The notes beneath the pieces were generated by a model that ran no database searches, was not told the DNA's origin, and worked only from the letters and a program-made list of their open reading frames with translations. A stretch of 64,000 bases of DNA from Wolbachia endosymbiont (group B) of Hofmannophila pseudospretella. GTDB lineage: Bacteria; Pseudomonadota; Alphaproteobacteria; Rickettsiales; Anaplasmataceae. Positions 1-9,591 of this stretch are shown here, one piece after another. Each line of letters begins with the position of its first letter. Positions within the stretch are counted from its first letter, which is position 1. The position numbers were made by a program, and so were the translations under genes. Where the stretch lies: contig NZ_OZ034788.1 in NCBI RefSeq assembly GCF_964028515.1, positions 1,240,001-1,304,000 of the forward strand. Direction: 5' to 3'.

Positions 1-1164
1 AGTAAATTTGTGATCGTCTAAACCTAATATTGCAAAGCCAAAGCCGAAAAAGTTTCTAACTTCGTGTGCTAAGTAATTTCTACTATTTGGATAGTTAAAT
101 TCTACGTTTTGATAAACAGGTTCTTGATCTTGAGCGTGTAATAATGCACCGCCGTTTCCAACTATAATCTGATCTGGAACATTATCCATTAATAAAATCT
201 GGGCTATATGAATGTGGCCAGAAACTATGGTAGTAACATTGCTTGGAAATTTATCTCCAAAAGCTTCAATTTGTGTAAGATTACCATGGCTTTTTAATGT
301 CAAAAATTCTTTTTTTGGAGATCTCCAAAGTGGTTTATGAGTCAAAAACCACGTGGGCTTATCTTGTATCAATTTATCAAACTGCCTCTCAAAAGCATCA
401 ACTGTGCTTTGGGTTGTAAAAATTTCCTCACCGGATGAAGAGTCGAAGATAAAAAACTTCATCGGCCCAGTATCTAAGAACCAACTGGAAATAAGATCTT
501 CACATTTTTGAGGGAAAAAGGGGTATGAATCTAAATATCTGAACCATCCTTCGTAAGCTCTATTACAACTCTCATGATTTCCACGAACAAAAAGAAAAGG
601 AGATTGTGTTAAAATATCTTTTGCAGGCTCAAACCAATCAGCGTACCAAGCTTCTTTGCTATATCCATAAATATCGCCGCACTTTTTTGTGTTTCTACAT
701 TTTGCTTGTCTATAATGATAATCACCAACATGGATAATTAAATCTGGTTTATGAAAAGCGATTGAATCTAAATTTTTTTTCAAAGGCCAGCTATCTACAG
801 AATTACATTCTTGCTGAAATAACATATTTATTCTACATCCTGTATCGCCAATGAAGGCAATTTTGCTGATCTTTTTCGCTAATACGGGAACTTTTATATT
901 GTCAATACTAATGTTTTGAGCATTTGTTTCTACTATCAGTTCACAAACTGTTTCGGTATTGTTAATTGAGCTGCGACTTAGCATTTCTACTTCCTTATTA
1001 TCGACGTAAGCAATGGGACACATGTTATTGTCTATAATCGCACGTATGCTTAATTTATTTTCTGGAATGATTTGAGACCATGTGTACAATATTTGTGCAT
1101 GAGTGGAGTGAAAGCTAATTGTAAGAGATAGAATTAAAAAAATGAAGATATTAGCTACTTTCAT
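1..1164 (-). CDS. Secreted metallophosphoesterase (partial, runs off window start)
   Basis: Reading the minus strand from the ATG at 1164 gives 388 codons with no stop up to base 1, so the C-terminus lies outside the window. The first ~22 residues form a signal peptide (hydrophobic core IFLILSLTI, ending near THA), so the enzyme probably acts outside the cytoplasm. Calcineurin-like phosphoesterase motifs appear in order: GDTGCR, GDYHYR, GNHE, THKPLW and SGHIH. These supply the Asp, Asn and His ligands of a two-metal phosphohydrolase site. The substrate cannot be told from sequence. The next gene, tRNA-Leu, diverges from it, leaving ~190 bp between them for two promoters. Confidence 0.85.
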   Translation of the reverse strand, partial: MKVANIFIFLILSLTISFHSTHAQILYTWSQIIPENKLSIRAIIDNNMCPIAYVDNKEVEMLSRSSINNTETVCELIVETNAQNISIDNIKVPVLAKKISKIAFIGDTGCRINMLFQQECNSVDSWPLKKNLDSIAFHKPDLIIHVGDYHYRQAKCRNTKKCGDIYGYSKEAWYADWFEPAKDILTQSPFLFVRGNHESCNRAYEGWFRYLDSYPFFPQKCEDLISSWFLDTGPMKFFIFDSSSGEEIFTTQSTVDAFERQFDKLIQDKPTWFLTHKPLWRSPKKEFLTLKSHGNLTQIEAFGDKFPSNVTTIVSGHIHIAQILLMDNVPDQIIVGNGGALLHAQDQEPVYQNVEFNYPNSRNYLAHEVRNFFGFGFAILGLDDHKFT

Positions 1165-1354
1165 TTGTATAAAGACCTAAATTAAGAATTAGTATTAAGA
1201 TTATCTTAAATGATTAAAGTTTGTAACCATAAAATTCATAGTTAAATTATACAGGCATTTCCTAAATTATCCTAGTATCAGATTGACACTTTAGATGAAA
1301 AATCCTAAAATGATTAAGTAATTTAAAGTAATTATATAGAAACTAGAATAAAGT

Positions 1355-1442
1355 GCGGTCGTGGTGGAATTGGTAGACACGCAGCGTTGAGGTCGCTGTG
1401 GCTCACAAAGCCTTGGAAGTTCAAGTCTTCTCGACCGCACCA
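1355..1442 (+). tRNA. tRNA-Leu (anticodon GAG)
   Basis: The acceptor arms GCGGTCG and CGACCGC pair exactly. The anticodon loop reads GAG, a long variable arm follows as expected for leucine tRNA, and TTCAAGT marks the T loop. The 3' CCA is encoded. The gene ends ~20 bp before the ribA start codon, so the two are probably on one transcript and ribA mRNA would be released by tRNA 3' processing. Confidence 0.95.
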
Positions 1443-1462
1443 AGTTGTTTGGTGTAGGTGAA

Positions 1463-2548
1463 ATGTTTATAGGAAATCAAAGTAGAAATAAAGTAGAAAG
1501 GGCCATCAGTGAAGTCAGGCGTGGTCTTCCAATTTTAATATATGATGATGAAAATAACTATCTATTGCTTGCTGCTGCTGAAACTTTAGAAAAAAATTTA
1601 TTTAGTCAATATAAGCTTATATCAGGTAATGTGTATGTTACTGTGACTGCAAGTAAGGTAAAATACATATGTCAGAGTAAAGAACATAGTAGCAAACGTC
1701 TATTGATAAGCAATTTTGATGAACTGCTCCATTTAATAAATTGTTCAAAGGAAGATAGCATAAAAGAATTGCAATGCTCAAAGACAATAGATGCGTATGC
1801 TGTTGCCTTGCTTAAGTTCTCAGAGTTATTGCCATACGCATTAGTGGCTGATATGACGTTTGAGAATAAACATGAAATGCAAAATTGGTGTGAAGAAAAT
1901 GACATTATTGCACTAAATACGTTACTTGTGAATGATTTTCAACGAAATCATAGTGTGTATGAAGTTTGCAAAACATCATTATTTTTAAAGCAGACTCAAG
2001 AAGTAGATATCATATCTTATAGAACTAAAAGTGGCGGAAGAGAACATTATGCAATTATCATTGGCAATCCAGATAAAGATAATGAGCCATTAGTGAGAAT
2101 TCATTCTTCATGCTATACAGGAGACTTATTAGACAGCTTATCATGTGATTGCAGAAGCCAGTTACATCAAGCGATTCAAATAATGACCGACTTTGGGAAT
2201 GGCATTATATTATACTTGATGCAAGATGGGAGAGGCATTGGTTTAACTAATAAGTTAAGAGCATACAGTATGCAAAGAAAATATAATCTTGATACTGTTG
2301 ATGCAAATAGAGTATTGGGTTTTGAAGATGATGAAAGGAGCTTTGCTGTTGCAGCTAAAATACTTAAGAAATTGAACATTAACAAAATACAATTACTTAC
2401 AAACAATGGTAGAAAGTTATCAGAGTTGAAAAATAACGGTATAGAAGTTACAAAGTGTATACCACTTATTATGGAACGCAATGAATATAATGATTCATAT
2501 ATGGAAACAAAATTTGGCAAGTTAGGCCATGGATTAAGGGTTTGTTAG
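1463..2548 (+). CDS. ribA: GTP cyclohydrolase II with degenerate DHBP-synthase-like N-terminal domain
   Basis: GTP cyclohydrolase II opens GTP to the pyrimidine precursor of riboflavin. The C-terminal half carries the family signatures: RIHSSCYTGDLLDSLSCDC with the three zinc cysteines, QDGRGIGL, and NKLRAYSMQ. The N-terminal ~190 residues resemble the RibB (DHBP synthase) fold, but the acidic active-site stretch is replaced by DDENNYLLLAAAET, so that half is probably not catalytic. I chose the ATG at 1463, preceded by AGGTG; an in-frame TTG at 1445 is also possible. The gene follows tRNA-Leu directly and heads the virB8-virD4 operon, as in other Wolbachia. Confidence 0.93.
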   Translation: MFIGNQSRNKVERAISEVRRGLPILIYDDENNYLLLAAAETLEKNLFSQYKLISGNVYVTVTASKVKYICQSKEHSSKRLLISNFDELLHLINCSKEDSIKELQCSKTIDAYAVALLKFSELLPYALVADMTFENKHEMQNWCEENDIIALNTLLVNDFQRNHSVYEVCKTSLFLKQTQEVDIISYRTKSGGREHYAIIIGNPDKDNEPLVRIHSSCYTGDLLDSLSCDCRSQLHQAIQIMTDFGNGIILYLMQDGRGIGLTNKLRAYSMQRKYNLDTVDANRVLGFEDDERSFAVAAKILKKLNINKIQLLTNNGRKLSELKNNGIEVTKCIPLIMERNEYNDSYMETKFGKLGHGLRVC

Positions 2549-2594
2549 CTTGCTATGTTAATTAATATAAGTTAAGATTTTTAAGAATATTGAG

Positions 2595-3275
2595 ATGCTG
2601 AAATTTTTAAAACAAGAAAAAAGTAATGAGTCATTGGATAAGGATATAAATTGGAATTCAAGTCGCTATAGCACAGTTGTTGCTCAGAGAAATACTTTAC
2701 TTTTATTTACATTAATATTACTAGTTGCAATTTCTATAAGCATATTAGCTATATTTAAAATTAGCACAAGTAGCACTATTGAGCCATTCGTTATAGAAAT
2801 TGACAAAAAGTCAGGAATAGTGCAATTGGTTGATCCTGTTACAGTAAAACAATATTCTGCAAATGAAACGCTGAACGATTATTTTATTTCAGAGTATATA
2901 AAAGCAAGGGAGGTTTTTGACCCATATAATTATAATTATAATTATTATACAAAAGTAAGGTTATTTTCTTCTCCTAGTGTATATAGTGAATTTAGCAATT
3001 ATATAAAATCGCAGAATATGAATGACCTTTTTAATTTATATTCAGATGCTAAAGGTGAGTTGAAAATTCGTTCAATTCAAAAATTAGGTAACGATGCTCT
3101 TCAAGTGAGATTTTCTATAGAATTTACACGAAAAGATGGAAATTCCTCAAGGAAAAATAAGATAGTTGTGATGTCGTATAAATATGCATCGCTTGAAATG
3201 AATGATCAGCAAAGATATATTAACCCGTTAGGGTTTCAAGTTATTTCATATAGAGTAGATGATGAATATGTGTAG
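2595..3275 (+). CDS. virB8: Type IV secretion protein VirB8
   Basis: This 226-aa protein is an inner-membrane scaffold subunit of the type IV secretion channel. It has a short cytoplasmic N-terminus, one membrane segment at about residues 35-55 (LLLFTLILLVAISISILAIF), and a periplasmic NTF2-like domain containing the family's YN.Y.Y..KV region and a C-terminal NPLGFQVISYRVD stretch. Length and order fit VirB8. It starts 46 bp after ribA and its 3' end overlaps virB9 by 17 bp, so translation of the two is probably coupled. Confidence 0.93.
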   Translation: MLKFLKQEKSNESLDKDINWNSSRYSTVVAQRNTLLLFTLILLVAISISILAIFKISTSSTIEPFVIEIDKKSGIVQLVDPVTVKQYSANETLNDYFISEYIKAREVFDPYNYNYNYYTKVRLFSSPSVYSEFSNYIKSQNMNDLFNLYSDAKGELKIRSIQKLGNDALQVRFSIEFTRKDGNSSRKNKIVVMSYKYASLEMNDQQRYINPLGFQVISYRVDDEYV

Positions 3276-4059
3276 GATATTGTTAGTTTTAGCTTTACTA
3301 ATAAGTGGCAACTTAAATGCATCTATTAATAATAAACCTATTTCTGTAGATAGTAGAATAAAGACTTTTGTATATAGCCCTAATGAGGTGTTTACAGTAA
3401 TTTTTAGTCAAGGTTACTATTCTTATATTGAGTTTGCAGAAGGGGAAAAAGTCAAAAATATTGCTGTTGGTGATGCATCAAGTTGGAAAATTAATCCTTA
3501 TGATAATAAACTGCTTGTCATGCCATTTGAAGTCAGTAGTCGCACTAACATGATTATTACGACAACTAAAAAGAGAAATTACATTTTTGATCTAATTTCA
3601 AGACCAAATTACGATAAATACCCAGATGCTGATGCTAAAAAAGTGGATCATGATTATTCCGTTGAAAAGGATATATCTTACGTAATACGTTTTTATTATC
3701 CTCAAGAAGAAGATGAATTTGATGTTGATTTAGATGAGGTTTCTTTACCTACTCAAATGCAATACATTACAGAAAAGCCAGAAAAAGTAATACAAGAAAA
3801 TAATACGAGGTACAACTATACATATATTGATGAAGGTGGTAACGTAGATATAGTTCCAATTGAGTTATTCGATGATGGTTATTTAACCTATTTAAAGTTT
3901 AGAAATAGTAATAAAATTCCTCAGGTTTTTATAGAAGAGAATGATAAACCCTGTAAAAGGCTGTTATTTGATGATTATGTTGTAATAAAAGGAGTACATA
4001 AAAAGCTATTAATGCGTTATGAAGGTAGTGAAGTTGAAGTTATAAATAGGTCACTTTAG
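3259..4059 (+). CDS. virB9: Type IV secretion protein VirB9
   Basis: VirB9 forms part of the outer-membrane core complex with VirB7 and VirB10. The protein is 266 aa. After MMNM comes a signal peptide (ILLVLALLISGNLNA). The N-terminal beta domain includes the SYIEFAEG and GDASSWKINP segments, and the C-terminal VirB9/TrbG domain includes YTYIDEGG, PIELFDDGYLTYLKF and DDYVVIKGVHKKLLMRY. ATG codons at 3259, 3262 and 3268 are all possible starts. The start lies inside virB8, so translation is likely coupled. Confidence 0.93.
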   Translation: MMNMCRILLVLALLISGNLNASINNKPISVDSRIKTFVYSPNEVFTVIFSQGYYSYIEFAEGEKVKNIAVGDASSWKINPYDNKLLVMPFEVSSRTNMIITTTKKRNYIFDLISRPNYDKYPDADAKKVDHDYSVEKDISYVIRFYYPQEEDEFDVDLDEVSLPTQMQYITEKPEKVIQENNTRYNYTYIDEGGNVDIVPIELFDDGYLTYLKFRNSNKIPQVFIEENDKPCKRLLFDDYVVIKGVHKKLLMRYEGSEVEVINRSL

Positions 4060-4075
4060 TTGTGGTACATATAAT

Positions 4076-5584
4076 ATGAGTAAAGAAAGGCATAATAGTG
4101 TAGAAGATGAATCAGAGATAGAAAGCAAGGTAGTAACAGTTGGCTCTAATCAAGGTTATAAGGCATTGATGATAGTTATGGTAGCGCTCTTAGTTGGTGG
4201 AGTGTACTATCTTTATTTTAGTCCTTCTAATAAAGAGGGTCCAGAGATTGTTAAAAAAGAGGAAACAAAGCAAAACATTCAAGAATTGAAAGGAAAGTTA
4301 GAACAAGTTCCAGATAATGCAATAGTTTCCGAAAGAATAGTAACTGATCTCTTGCCACCCTTACCTCCTCTTCCTATTCCACAAGTCATACCAGAAGTAA
4401 AACAAATCAAAAAAGAGGAAGTGACAAAAAAAGAAGAGCAACTAAAAGAAACTCCCTTGTCAAATATACCTGTTCTACCAAAGCAAAATTTTCCTTCTGG
4501 TAATGTTATTAGCAATTTGCCTACTTCATTTCCTACAATAGGAAGCGGAGGTTATCCTAAAGAAAGGCGTAGTGCACAAATGTTAGCAATTTCAGGTAGT
4601 AGCGGGAAAGATAAAGCTGCAGATGCTGTTTTATCCAATACCTCAGCACAGTCGAGCAAAGCTACCAAAGCTGGAAAGCTTGGTTTAATGATTATTCAAG
4701 GTAAAGTTATTGACGCTATTCTTGAAACTGCAATAAGTTCTGACTTACAAGGAATGCTCCGTGCTATTGTTAGTAGAGACGTTTATGCAGAAACTGGTGA
4801 TACAATTTTAATACCAAAAGGCTCAAGGTTAATAGGTGATTATTCATTCGACTCAAATGTTGTAAAAGCCCGAGTGAACATAAATTGGAATAGGATCACT
4901 CTTCCTCATGGTATAGATGTTGCTATTTCATCATCTGGTACCGATGAGCTTGGAAGGGCAGGGATAGCTGGAATAGTTGATAATAAAATAGTAAGTGCAT
5001 TATTCTCTTCAGTGGCACTTGCTGGTGTTTCGATTGGTTCAGCTGTTGTAGGACAAAAAGCCTCTAATTTTATCGATGCGCTAACTGCCATGGATGCAGT
5101 GAAGTCTATTACTGCAACTGAAATAGATATTTTCTCTTTCAAAGAAGTGATTGTAAGTGGATTGGGGGAAGGTGATATTAAAACAGCAATTAAAGCCATT
5201 AAAAAAGAAGAATGGAAATTAGGTTCTAGAGCTATTAGTAGAATTCAAAATGCTTCTAGCGAGCAAAATTTATTTGAGATCATGAAAGAAGAGGTCGCGA
5301 AGGTTCTAAGCACAGCACTTGCAGGTCAAAAAGTTACTGAAGAGGATATCCCTATTACTTTAGAAGATGTGAAGGCATTATTAAAGCAAATTCAGAAAAA
5401 TAGTAAGTCTGTTTATGAAAGCGCAATTGAAAAATCAATTAATGATTTTTCCAAAGACATGCGAGATATAGTTGATAGGAGTGTAGATAAAAAACCAACT
5501 ATTTATGTTAATCAAGGAACTGCATTGAAAGTATTTGTTAACCAAGATATAGTATTTCCTCCACAGTCAATATTAAATAACTGA
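4076..5584 (+). CDS. virB10: Type IV secretion protein VirB10
   Basis: VirB10/TrbI spans both membranes and passes energy from the ATPases to the outer core complex. The 502-aa protein has a cytoplasmic N-terminus, one membrane segment at residues 30-48, a proline- and lysine-rich periplasmic linker (to about residue 170, including LLPPLPPLPIPQVIPE), and a C-terminal TrbI beta-barrel region. That region carries the typical GKVIDAILETAISSDLQGMLRAIVSRDVYAETG-type segment (about 210-245) and IPKGSRLIGDY. The ATG is 17 bp after virB9, and virB11 begins 1 bp after its stop. Confidence 0.94.
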   Translation: MSKERHNSVEDESEIESKVVTVGSNQGYKALMIVMVALLVGGVYYLYFSPSNKEGPEIVKKEETKQNIQELKGKLEQVPDNAIVSERIVTDLLPPLPPLPIPQVIPEVKQIKKEEVTKKEEQLKETPLSNIPVLPKQNFPSGNVISNLPTSFPTIGSGGYPKERRSAQMLAISGSSGKDKAADAVLSNTSAQSSKATKAGKLGLMIIQGKVIDAILETAISSDLQGMLRAIVSRDVYAETGDTILIPKGSRLIGDYSFDSNVVKARVNINWNRITLPHGIDVAISSSGTDELGRAGIAGIVDNKIVSALFSSVALAGVSIGSAVVGQKASNFIDALTAMDAVKSITATEIDIFSFKEVIVSGLGEGDIKTAIKAIKKEEWKLGSRAISRIQNASSEQNLFEIMKEEVAKVLSTALAGQKVTEEDIPITLEDVKALLKQIQKNSKSVYESAIEKSINDFSKDMRDIVDRSVDKKPTIYVNQGTALKVFVNQDIVFPPQSILNN

Positions 5585-5585
5585 A

Positions 5586-6578
5586 ATGAACTATGCTGCA
5601 CTTGATACATACTTGGAGCCATTACAAGGGATATTTCAAGAGGAAGGTGTAAATGAAATATCAATAAATAAACCGAAGGAAGTATGGATTGAAAATCGCG
5701 GTGAAATAAGATGCGAAAAGTTAGAAATATTTGATCTTAATCATTTAAAATCTCTTGGCAGGTTGATTGCTCAAGCTACAGAACAAAAACTGAGCGAAGA
5801 GACACCGCTGCTTTCAGCTACATTACCAAATGGTTATCGTATACAGATAGTGTTTCCTCCAGCATGTGAGCCTGATAAAGTAGTCATTTCAATTCGTAAA
5901 CCTTCTTCTATGCAATTGGCATTGGATGATTATGAAAAAATGGGGGCTTTTTCTGAAACTGTTATAGGAGTGACCGATAATCCAGTAGATCGTCACCTAG
6001 ATTTGCTACTGAAACAAAAAAAAATAAAAGAGTTTTTAGAATATGCTGTAATAAATAAGAAAAATATCATAATTAGTGGTGGAACTTCCACTGGTAAAAC
6101 CACTTTTACTAATGCTGCTTTGCGTGCTATTCCATTTGAAGAAAGAATTATTACTGTTGAAGATGCAAGAGAGATAGTTTTGAATGATCATCCCAATAAA
6201 GTCCATTTAATTGCCTCTAAAGGAGGGCAAGGCAGGGCAAAAGTGACCACTCAAGATTTGATAGAGGCATGTTTACGTTTAAGACCAGATAGGATAATAG
6301 TTGGTGAATTACGTGGAGCAGAAGCTTTTAGTTTTCTTAGAGCAATAAACACTGGCCACCCAGGGTCAATATCAACTCTTCATGCGGATAGTCCGGCAAT
6401 GGCTCTTGAGCAAATAAAACTTATGGTTATGCAAGCAAATCTTGGCATTCCCCCGGATCAGATCATACCATACATTAGAAATGTAATTGATATTGTTATT
6501 CAACTAAAAAGAATTTGTGGGGGTAGAAGAATCATTTCTGAGGTATTATTTACTAGATCTTCAGATGGAAATGCTTAA
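5586..6578 (+). CDS. virB11: Type IV secretion ATPase VirB11
   Basis: VirB11 is a hexameric cytoplasmic traffic ATPase at the base of the channel. The 330-aa protein has an N-terminal domain, then Walker A GGTSTGKTT (about residues 163-171), an Asp box ITVEDAREI, Walker B RIIVGELRGAEA, and the His box GHPGSISTLHAD. All catalytic motifs are intact. The ATG at 5586 lies right behind the virB10 stop, which implies translational coupling, and virD4 follows after 30 bp. Confidence 0.96.
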   Translation: MNYAALDTYLEPLQGIFQEEGVNEISINKPKEVWIENRGEIRCEKLEIFDLNHLKSLGRLIAQATEQKLSEETPLLSATLPNGYRIQIVFPPACEPDKVVISIRKPSSMQLALDDYEKMGAFSETVIGVTDNPVDRHLDLLLKQKKIKEFLEYAVINKKNIIISGGTSTGKTTFTNAALRAIPFEERIITVEDAREIVLNDHPNKVHLIASKGGQGRAKVTTQDLIEACLRLRPDRIIVGELRGAEAFSFLRAINTGHPGSISTLHADSPAMALEQIKLMVMQANLGIPPDQIIPYIRNVIDIVIQLKRICGGRRIISEVLFTRSSDGNA

Positions 6579-6608
6579 GTTTATACGTAAATTAAGAAAA
6601 AGTAGTTT

Positions 6609-8615
6609 ATGAGTAATGGAAATCACCTACGTAATGTTCTTATAGGAGGTGTGGTATCTTTTAGCATATTTGAATTTTGCTTCTATTTGTCTGGTATATT
6701 ATTCTACCTGTTTGTTGACGGTCCAGATGGTGTAGATTTTAGAGCAATTAATCCTAGCTTGACACCTTTTCCTCAAGCTCTCTGGCCGACAATTTTTGAT
6801 CATATACAATATTGTTGGCATCATCCAGAGCTATATAGCTTTGAGCTCAAAATTAAATTAGTTGTATCTTCTGTACTGCCTCAAATTGTTTTGATGATTA
6901 TTTTGTGGAATGTGAGAGAAAGACTAATTGAGTGGCGGCCATTTAAAAAGAAAGAATCACTTCATGGAGATTCACAGTGGGCATCAGAGAAAGACATACG
7001 AAAAGCGGGATTAAGAAGCAAAAAAGGTCTATTGCTTGGTAAAGATAAGAGAGGATATTTTATTGCTGATGGGTTTCAGCATGCATTGCTCTTTGCACCT
7101 ACAGGCTCTGGTAAAGGTGTTGGTTTTGTAATTCCTAATTTGTTATTTTGGAATGATTCGGTAATTGTGCATGATATAAAATTAGAAAACTATGAAATAA
7201 CAAGTGGTTGGCGAGAGCGACAAGGACAAAAAGTATATGTATGGAACCCAGCGCAGCCAGATGGGGTAAGCCATTGTTATAATCCACTGGAATGGATTAG
7301 TGAAAAACCTGGACAGATGGTTGACGATGTGCAAAAAATAGCTAACCTCATCATGCCTGAACAAGATTTTTGGCAAAACGAAGCAAGAAGCTTATTTGTT
7401 GGGGTGGTACTATATTTACTTGCTGCACCAGAGAAAGTTAAATCTTTTGGTGAGGTTGTGCGTACGATGCGTAGCGATGACGTAGTTTACAATCTTGCTG
7501 TAGTTTTGGACACAATGGGTAAAATAATACATCCGGTAGCGTATATGAACATTGCAGCTTTTTTGCAAAAGGCTGACAAAGAAAGATCAGGTGTTGTGTC
7601 AACTATGAACTCGTCGCTTGAATTGTGGGCAAACCCATTGATCGATACTGCAACTGCATCAAGTGATTTTAATATTTTGGATTTTAAAAGGAAGAAAACT
7701 ACAGTTTATGTTGGTTTAACTCCTGATAACTTAACTAGGCTCAGGCCTTTAATGCAGGTTTTTTACCAACAGGCAACTGAGTTTTTATGTAGAAAATTGC
7801 CATCGGATGACGAGCCTTACGGCGTATTATTTTTAATGGATGAGTTTCCAACACTTGGAAAAATGGAGCAATTTCAAACGGGCATCGCATACTTTCGTGG
7901 CTATCGAGTAAGGTTATTTTTAATTGTTCAAGATACTGAACAGCTTAAAGGAATATATGAAGAAGCAGGAATGAACTCCTTTTTATCAAACTCAACCTAT
8001 AGAATAACTTTTGCAGCCAATAATATTGAAACGGCTAATTTGATATCTCAGCTTATAGGAAACAAAACTGTACAACAAGAATCATTAAACAAACCTAAAT
8101 TTTTAGACTTGAATCCTGCATCAAGATCATTGCATATCTCTGAAATACAGAGAGCATTGCTCTTACCTCAAGAAATTATTATGCTGCCACGTGATGATCA
8201 GATAATTTTGATAGAATCGACTTATCCAATTAAGTCAAAGAAAATTTTGTACTATAGTGATAGCACATTCACAAGAAGGCTGATTAAACCAACACGTGTG
8301 CCTACACAAGAGCCATATGATCCAAACAAGGTCTTTTCTGCTGCTAACAAAGATAAGATTAGTAATGAAGAAAAGAGTAATGCTATTGAAGCTGCTGATT
8401 ATCCTGTTGAAGCTAAAACTGAAGATGCAATATATGATGAGCCAGAGATTGAAGATGGATTTGAAGACGAGGATATTGATGATAAGTTTGAAGGTGGTGA
8501 TGGTTTTGATGATGAGGAAGACGATGATGAAGACAGTAAGGATGAATTTGATGATGATGATGAATTTGAAGATGAGGACAAACTAGACGGCAATAAAATC
8601 GAGGATAGAGGTTAA
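6609..8615 (+). CDS. virD4: Type IV secretion coupling protein VirD4 with acidic C-terminal tail
   Basis: VirD4 recruits substrates to the secretion channel and is an inner-membrane ATPase. The 668-aa protein has two membrane segments in the first ~110 residues, Walker A APTGSGKG (about 162-169), Walker B LFLMDEFPTLG (about 407-417), and the TraG/VirD4 all-alpha domain between them. The last ~70 residues are almost entirely Asp and Glu, an extension beyond the conserved ATPase core. The strong acidity could bind basic substrate signals, but that is inference. It is the last vir gene before wspB in the operon. Confidence 0.96.
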   Translation: MSNGNHLRNVLIGGVVSFSIFEFCFYLSGILFYLFVDGPDGVDFRAINPSLTPFPQALWPTIFDHIQYCWHHPELYSFELKIKLVVSSVLPQIVLMIILWNVRERLIEWRPFKKKESLHGDSQWASEKDIRKAGLRSKKGLLLGKDKRGYFIADGFQHALLFAPTGSGKGVGFVIPNLLFWNDSVIVHDIKLENYEITSGWRERQGQKVYVWNPAQPDGVSHCYNPLEWISEKPGQMVDDVQKIANLIMPEQDFWQNEARSLFVGVVLYLLAAPEKVKSFGEVVRTMRSDDVVYNLAVVLDTMGKIIHPVAYMNIAAFLQKADKERSGVVSTMNSSLELWANPLIDTATASSDFNILDFKRKKTTVYVGLTPDNLTRLRPLMQVFYQQATEFLCRKLPSDDEPYGVLFLMDEFPTLGKMEQFQTGIAYFRGYRVRLFLIVQDTEQLKGIYEEAGMNSFLSNSTYRITFAANNIETANLISQLIGNKTVQQESLNKPKFLDLNPASRSLHISEIQRALLLPQEIIMLPRDDQIILIESTYPIKSKKILYYSDSTFTRRLIKPTRVPTQEPYDPNKVFSAANKDKISNEEKSNAIEAADYPVEAKTEDAIYDEPEIEDGFEDEDIDDKFEGGDGFDDEEDDDEDSKDEFDDDDEFEDEDKLDGNKIEDRG

Positions 8616-8715
8616 TTTTACCTATTTTTTAGCTTAGAAAATAATTAGTTTTTTCATATTAAATCATTTTTAATTAATTAGTACTAGATTAGCTATTTTA
8701 ACTAGAGGAATAGTC

Positions 8716-9591
8716 ATGATGAGTAAAAAAACATTAGCAGTTACAGCACTTGCTTTATTGTTGTCACAACAATCTTTTGCAAGTGAAACAGAAGGATTTT
8801 ACTTTGGTGGTGGATATTATGGTCAATATTTGAACTTGGGTAAGTTGAAAGCAAAAATTGGAGGCAAAGATGCTACAGATGATCACCGTGTATCTATAAA
8901 TGACATAGACGCTCAGAGAACAGAAGGTCAGTTAATAAGTAAGTATAAAGGAGATTATAACCCACCTTTTGCTGCAAATGTAACGTTTGGGTACACAGGA
9001 GAACTAGGCAATAATAGCTATAGAGCTGAATTGGAAGGGATGTACTCTTCTGTAAAAGTAGATAATGTTGGTTTATCAAGCAATCAAGTAACTGTTTCGT
9101 ATCTAAAAGAGGATGCTAATAAAAAAACTTATATGTATAAAGCTGTAATTAATCATGACCAAGTAGAAAACGCATCTGTAATGGCAAATGTTTATCATTA
9201 TTGGAAAAGTGATAGTTTCTCTTTTTCTCCTTACGTTGGTATTGGAGTTGGTGGAACAAGAATGACAATGTTTGAAAAATCGTCAATAAGACCTGCAGGT
9301 CAATTGAAAGCTGGCTTTGATTATCGTATAAACGAAGATATAAATATGCACGTCGGATATAGAGGTTTTGGTGTTCTTGGTAGTAATGTTGATTTTGAAG
9401 CAGAGGTGTTAGGAGAAATGAAAGAAAAGCAACCGGCAAACCCAGATGGAAAAAAGATATTAGAATTGAAGAAAGATCAAAAACCATCGGAGCAGAATTT
9501 ACACAAAGAAAGTATCAGTATAGGCAATCAAGTGTTTCACACACACGGTATAGAAGCTGGTCTTACTTTTCATTTTGCCAGCAAAGCTTAA
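8716..9591 (+). CDS. wspB: WSP-family outer surface protein, WspB type
   Basis: The 291-aa protein has a clear signal peptide (TLAVTALALLLSQQSFA) followed by a beta-rich surface-antigen domain: FYFGGGYYGQYLNLG at the start of the mature protein, SPYVGIGVGGTRM, NMHVGYRGFGVLG, and a C-terminal aromatic strand HGIEAGLTFHFASKA ending near the stop. This is the Surface_Ag_2/WSP porin-like family. AGAGGAA lies ~7 bp before the ATG at 8716 (ATG at 8719 is an alternative). Its position 100 bp behind virD4 matches wspB, which in Wolbachia is transcribed with the vir genes. The copy is full length. Confidence 0.92.
   Translation: MMSKKTLAVTALALLLSQQSFASETEGFYFGGGYYGQYLNLGKLKAKIGGKDATDDHRVSINDIDAQRTEGQLISKYKGDYNPPFAANVTFGYTGELGNNSYRAELEGMYSSVKVDNVGLSSNQVTVSYLKEDANKKTYMYKAVINHDQVENASVMANVYHYWKSDSFSFSPYVGIGVGGTRMTMFEKSSIRPAGQLKAGFDYRINEDINMHVGYRGFGVLGSNVDFEAEVLGEMKEKQPANPDGKKILELKKDQKPSEQNLHKESISIGNQVFHTHGIEAGLTFHFASKA

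Noticed and set aside
8296..8593. Open frames rich in Met/Leu/Lys (plus) and Ser (minus) over the virD4 3' end
   Set aside because: They are other frames of the repetitive GAT/GAA codons that encode the acidic tail of VirD4.
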